A stretch of DNA of 6,999 bases. Source: Methylobacteriaceae bacterium. GTDB lineage: Bacteria; Pseudomonadota; Alphaproteobacteria; Rhizobiales; Beijerinckiaceae. Position numbers and translations under genes: made by a program. The notes under the pieces are model-generated. The model was not told where the DNA came from and did not search any database. It saw only the letters and a list, made by a program, of their open reading frames with translations. Below are positions 6,068 to 6,999 of this stretch, piece after piece (positions within the stretch are counted from its first letter, which is position 1; every line of letters starts with the position of its first letter). The stretch lies in assembly GCA_019247255.1 (NCBI GenBank), contig JAFAPJ010000176.1, positions 1 to 6,999 on the forward strand, given 5' to 3'.

Positions 6068-6999
6068 ATGGCCGAGGTCTTCATCTGCGACGCGGTCCGC
6101 ACGCCGATCGGCCGCTACGGCGGGGCGCTCGCCTCCGTGCGGGCCGACGATCTGGCGGCCGCCCCGATCCGCGAACTGCTGCGCCGGCATCCCGGCATCG
6201 CCGAGCATGTCGACGAGGTCGCGATGGGCTGCGCCAACCAGGCGGGCGAGGACAACCGCAACGTTGCCCGCATGGCTTCGCTGCTGGCGGGGCTGCCGGC
6301 GACGGTCGGCGCGCTGACGCTGAACCGTCTCTGCGCGTCCGGCCTCGACGCGGTCGGGGCGGCCGCCCGCGCGATCAAGGCCGGCGAGGCCGAGCTCTGC
6401 ATCGCGGGCGGGGTCGAATCGATGACCCGCGCGCCCTTCGTCATGGGCAAGGCCGACCAGGCCTTCGCGCGCTCCGCCGACATCTACGACACGACGATCG
6501 GCTGGCGCTTCATCAACCCGCTCATGAAGGAGCAGTACGGCGTCGATTCGATGCCGGACACGGCCGAGAACGTCGCGGAGGAATTCCAGGTCTCCCGGGG
6601 CGACCAGGATGCCTACGCGCTCCGGTCCCAGCAGCGCACCGCGGCCGCGCAGGCGGCGGGTCGGCTTGCCGAGGGGATCGTCGCGATCGAGATCCCGGGC
6701 CGCAAGGGCCAGGTGACGCGGGTCGAGGCGGACGAGCACCCGCGGCCCGACACCACGCCCGACACGCTCGCCAAGCTGAAGCCGATCCGGCCGGGCGGCT
6801 CCGTCACGGCCGGGAACGCGTCCGGGGTCAATGACGGCGCCGCGGCCGTGATCCTCGCCTCCGAGGCGGCCGCGCGGCGCCACGGCCTGACGCCGCGGGC
6901 GCGCGTGCTCGGCCTCGCCTCCGCCGGGGTCGAGCCCCGGATCATGGGGATCGGCCCCGTTCCGGCGACCGGCCGGCTTCTCGAGCGGCTCGGGCTCAA
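6068..6999 (+). CDS. pcaF: 3-oxoadipyl-CoA thiolase (PcaF type), 3'-truncated
   Basis: 310 codons are visible of a protein usually about 400 aa; it runs off the window. Seen: N-terminus [16 protein letters not shown], the PcaF-like stretch [17 protein letters not shown] (residues 54-70), catalytic Cys89 in [65 protein letters not shown] and [14 protein letters not shown]. These stretches closely match what I recall of Pseudomonas PcaF, more than general acetoacetyl-CoA thiolases. Reaction: 3-oxoadipyl-CoA + CoA gives succinyl-CoA + acetyl-CoA, the last step of the beta-ketoadipate pathway. The phenylacetate-pathway thiolase PaaJ does the same reaction and is hard to separate. The C-terminal catalytic His and second Cys are beyond the window. 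The ATG has GGAG 7 nt upstream (6057-6060), 14 nt after the flavoenzyme stop, so it is the third gene of the operon. It differs from the common pcaIJF order because an SDR and an old yellow enzyme precede it. Confidence 0.9.
   Translation, partial: MAEVFICDAVRTPIGRYGGALASVRADDLAAAPIRELLRRHPGIAEHVDEVAMGCANQAGEDNRNVARMASLLAGLPATVGALTLNRLCASGLDAVGAAARAIKAGEAELCIAGGVESMTRAPFVMGKADQAFARSADIYDTTIGWRFINPLMKEQYGVDSMPDTAENVAEEFQVSRGDQDAYALRSQQRTAAAQAAGRLAEGIVAIEIPGRKGQVTRVEADEHPRPDTTPDTLAKLKPIRPGGSVTAGNASGVNDGAAAVILASEAAARRHGLTPRARVLGLASAGVEPRIMGIGPVPATGRLLERLGL

Noticed and set aside
5947..6834. Open + strand frame of 295 codons across the thiolase
   Set aside because: Arg-rich out-of-frame translation; the thiolase frame from 6068 carries all motifs.
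6029..6883. Open - strand frame of 284 codons antisense to the thiolase
   Set aside because: Antisense shadow without recognisable domains.

Overview
The window is uniformly GC-rich, gene-dense bacterial DNA with GTG/ATG starts, strong GC3 bias and short intergenic gaps. The protein families suggest a high-GC alphaproteobacterium of the Rhizobiales type, possibly Methylobacterium-like. These families are an OpgC-type glucan acyltransferase, several stand-alone single-domain receivers, and a beta-ketoadipate thiolase in a short operon. This assignment is inference from gene content and composition; there is no rRNA or marker gene to fix it. I see no tRNA, rRNA, CRISPR array, insertion sequence or phage gene.

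Left part (1-3005, all + strand). A 5'-truncated S10 serine carboxypeptidase-like protein is followed after 18 nt by an OpgC-family membrane acyltransferase. The OpgC gene overlaps by 58 nt the start of a secreted SGNH/GDSL hydrolase-like protein. The tight packing points to one transcript concerned with the cell envelope or periplasm. The last two resemble the two halves (membrane acyltransferase plus periplasmic SGNH) that are fused in OafA/OafB/OatA-type acetyltransferases. The SGNH member has an Arg where the catalytic block V His is expected.

Middle (3016-4008, both - strand). Two small receiver-only proteins (132 and 135 aa) lie in tandem with a 186-nt gap. Both have lost the N-terminal acidic pair of a phosphorylatable receiver. 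The first also lacks the conserved Thr/Ser and Lys, and the second has Gly at the phospho-acceptor position. No kinase or output domain is next to them. The gap between them holds a 7-bp inverted repeat followed by TTT in the - direction (possible terminator of the upstream gene) and a short perfect inverted repeat (possible operator).

Right part (4177-6999, + strand). A divergent 168-nt region leads into a compact operon: a classical NAD(P)-dependent short-chain dehydrogenase (GTG start with an AGGAGG ribosome binding site), a YqjM-type old yellow enzyme, and a PcaF-type 3-oxoadipyl-CoA thiolase cut by the window end. Together they look like part of a catabolic route ending in thiolytic cleavage of 3-oxoadipyl-CoA to succinyl-CoA and acetyl-CoA. 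The redox genes would act on an upstream ring or enone intermediate; the actual substrate cannot be read from this window.
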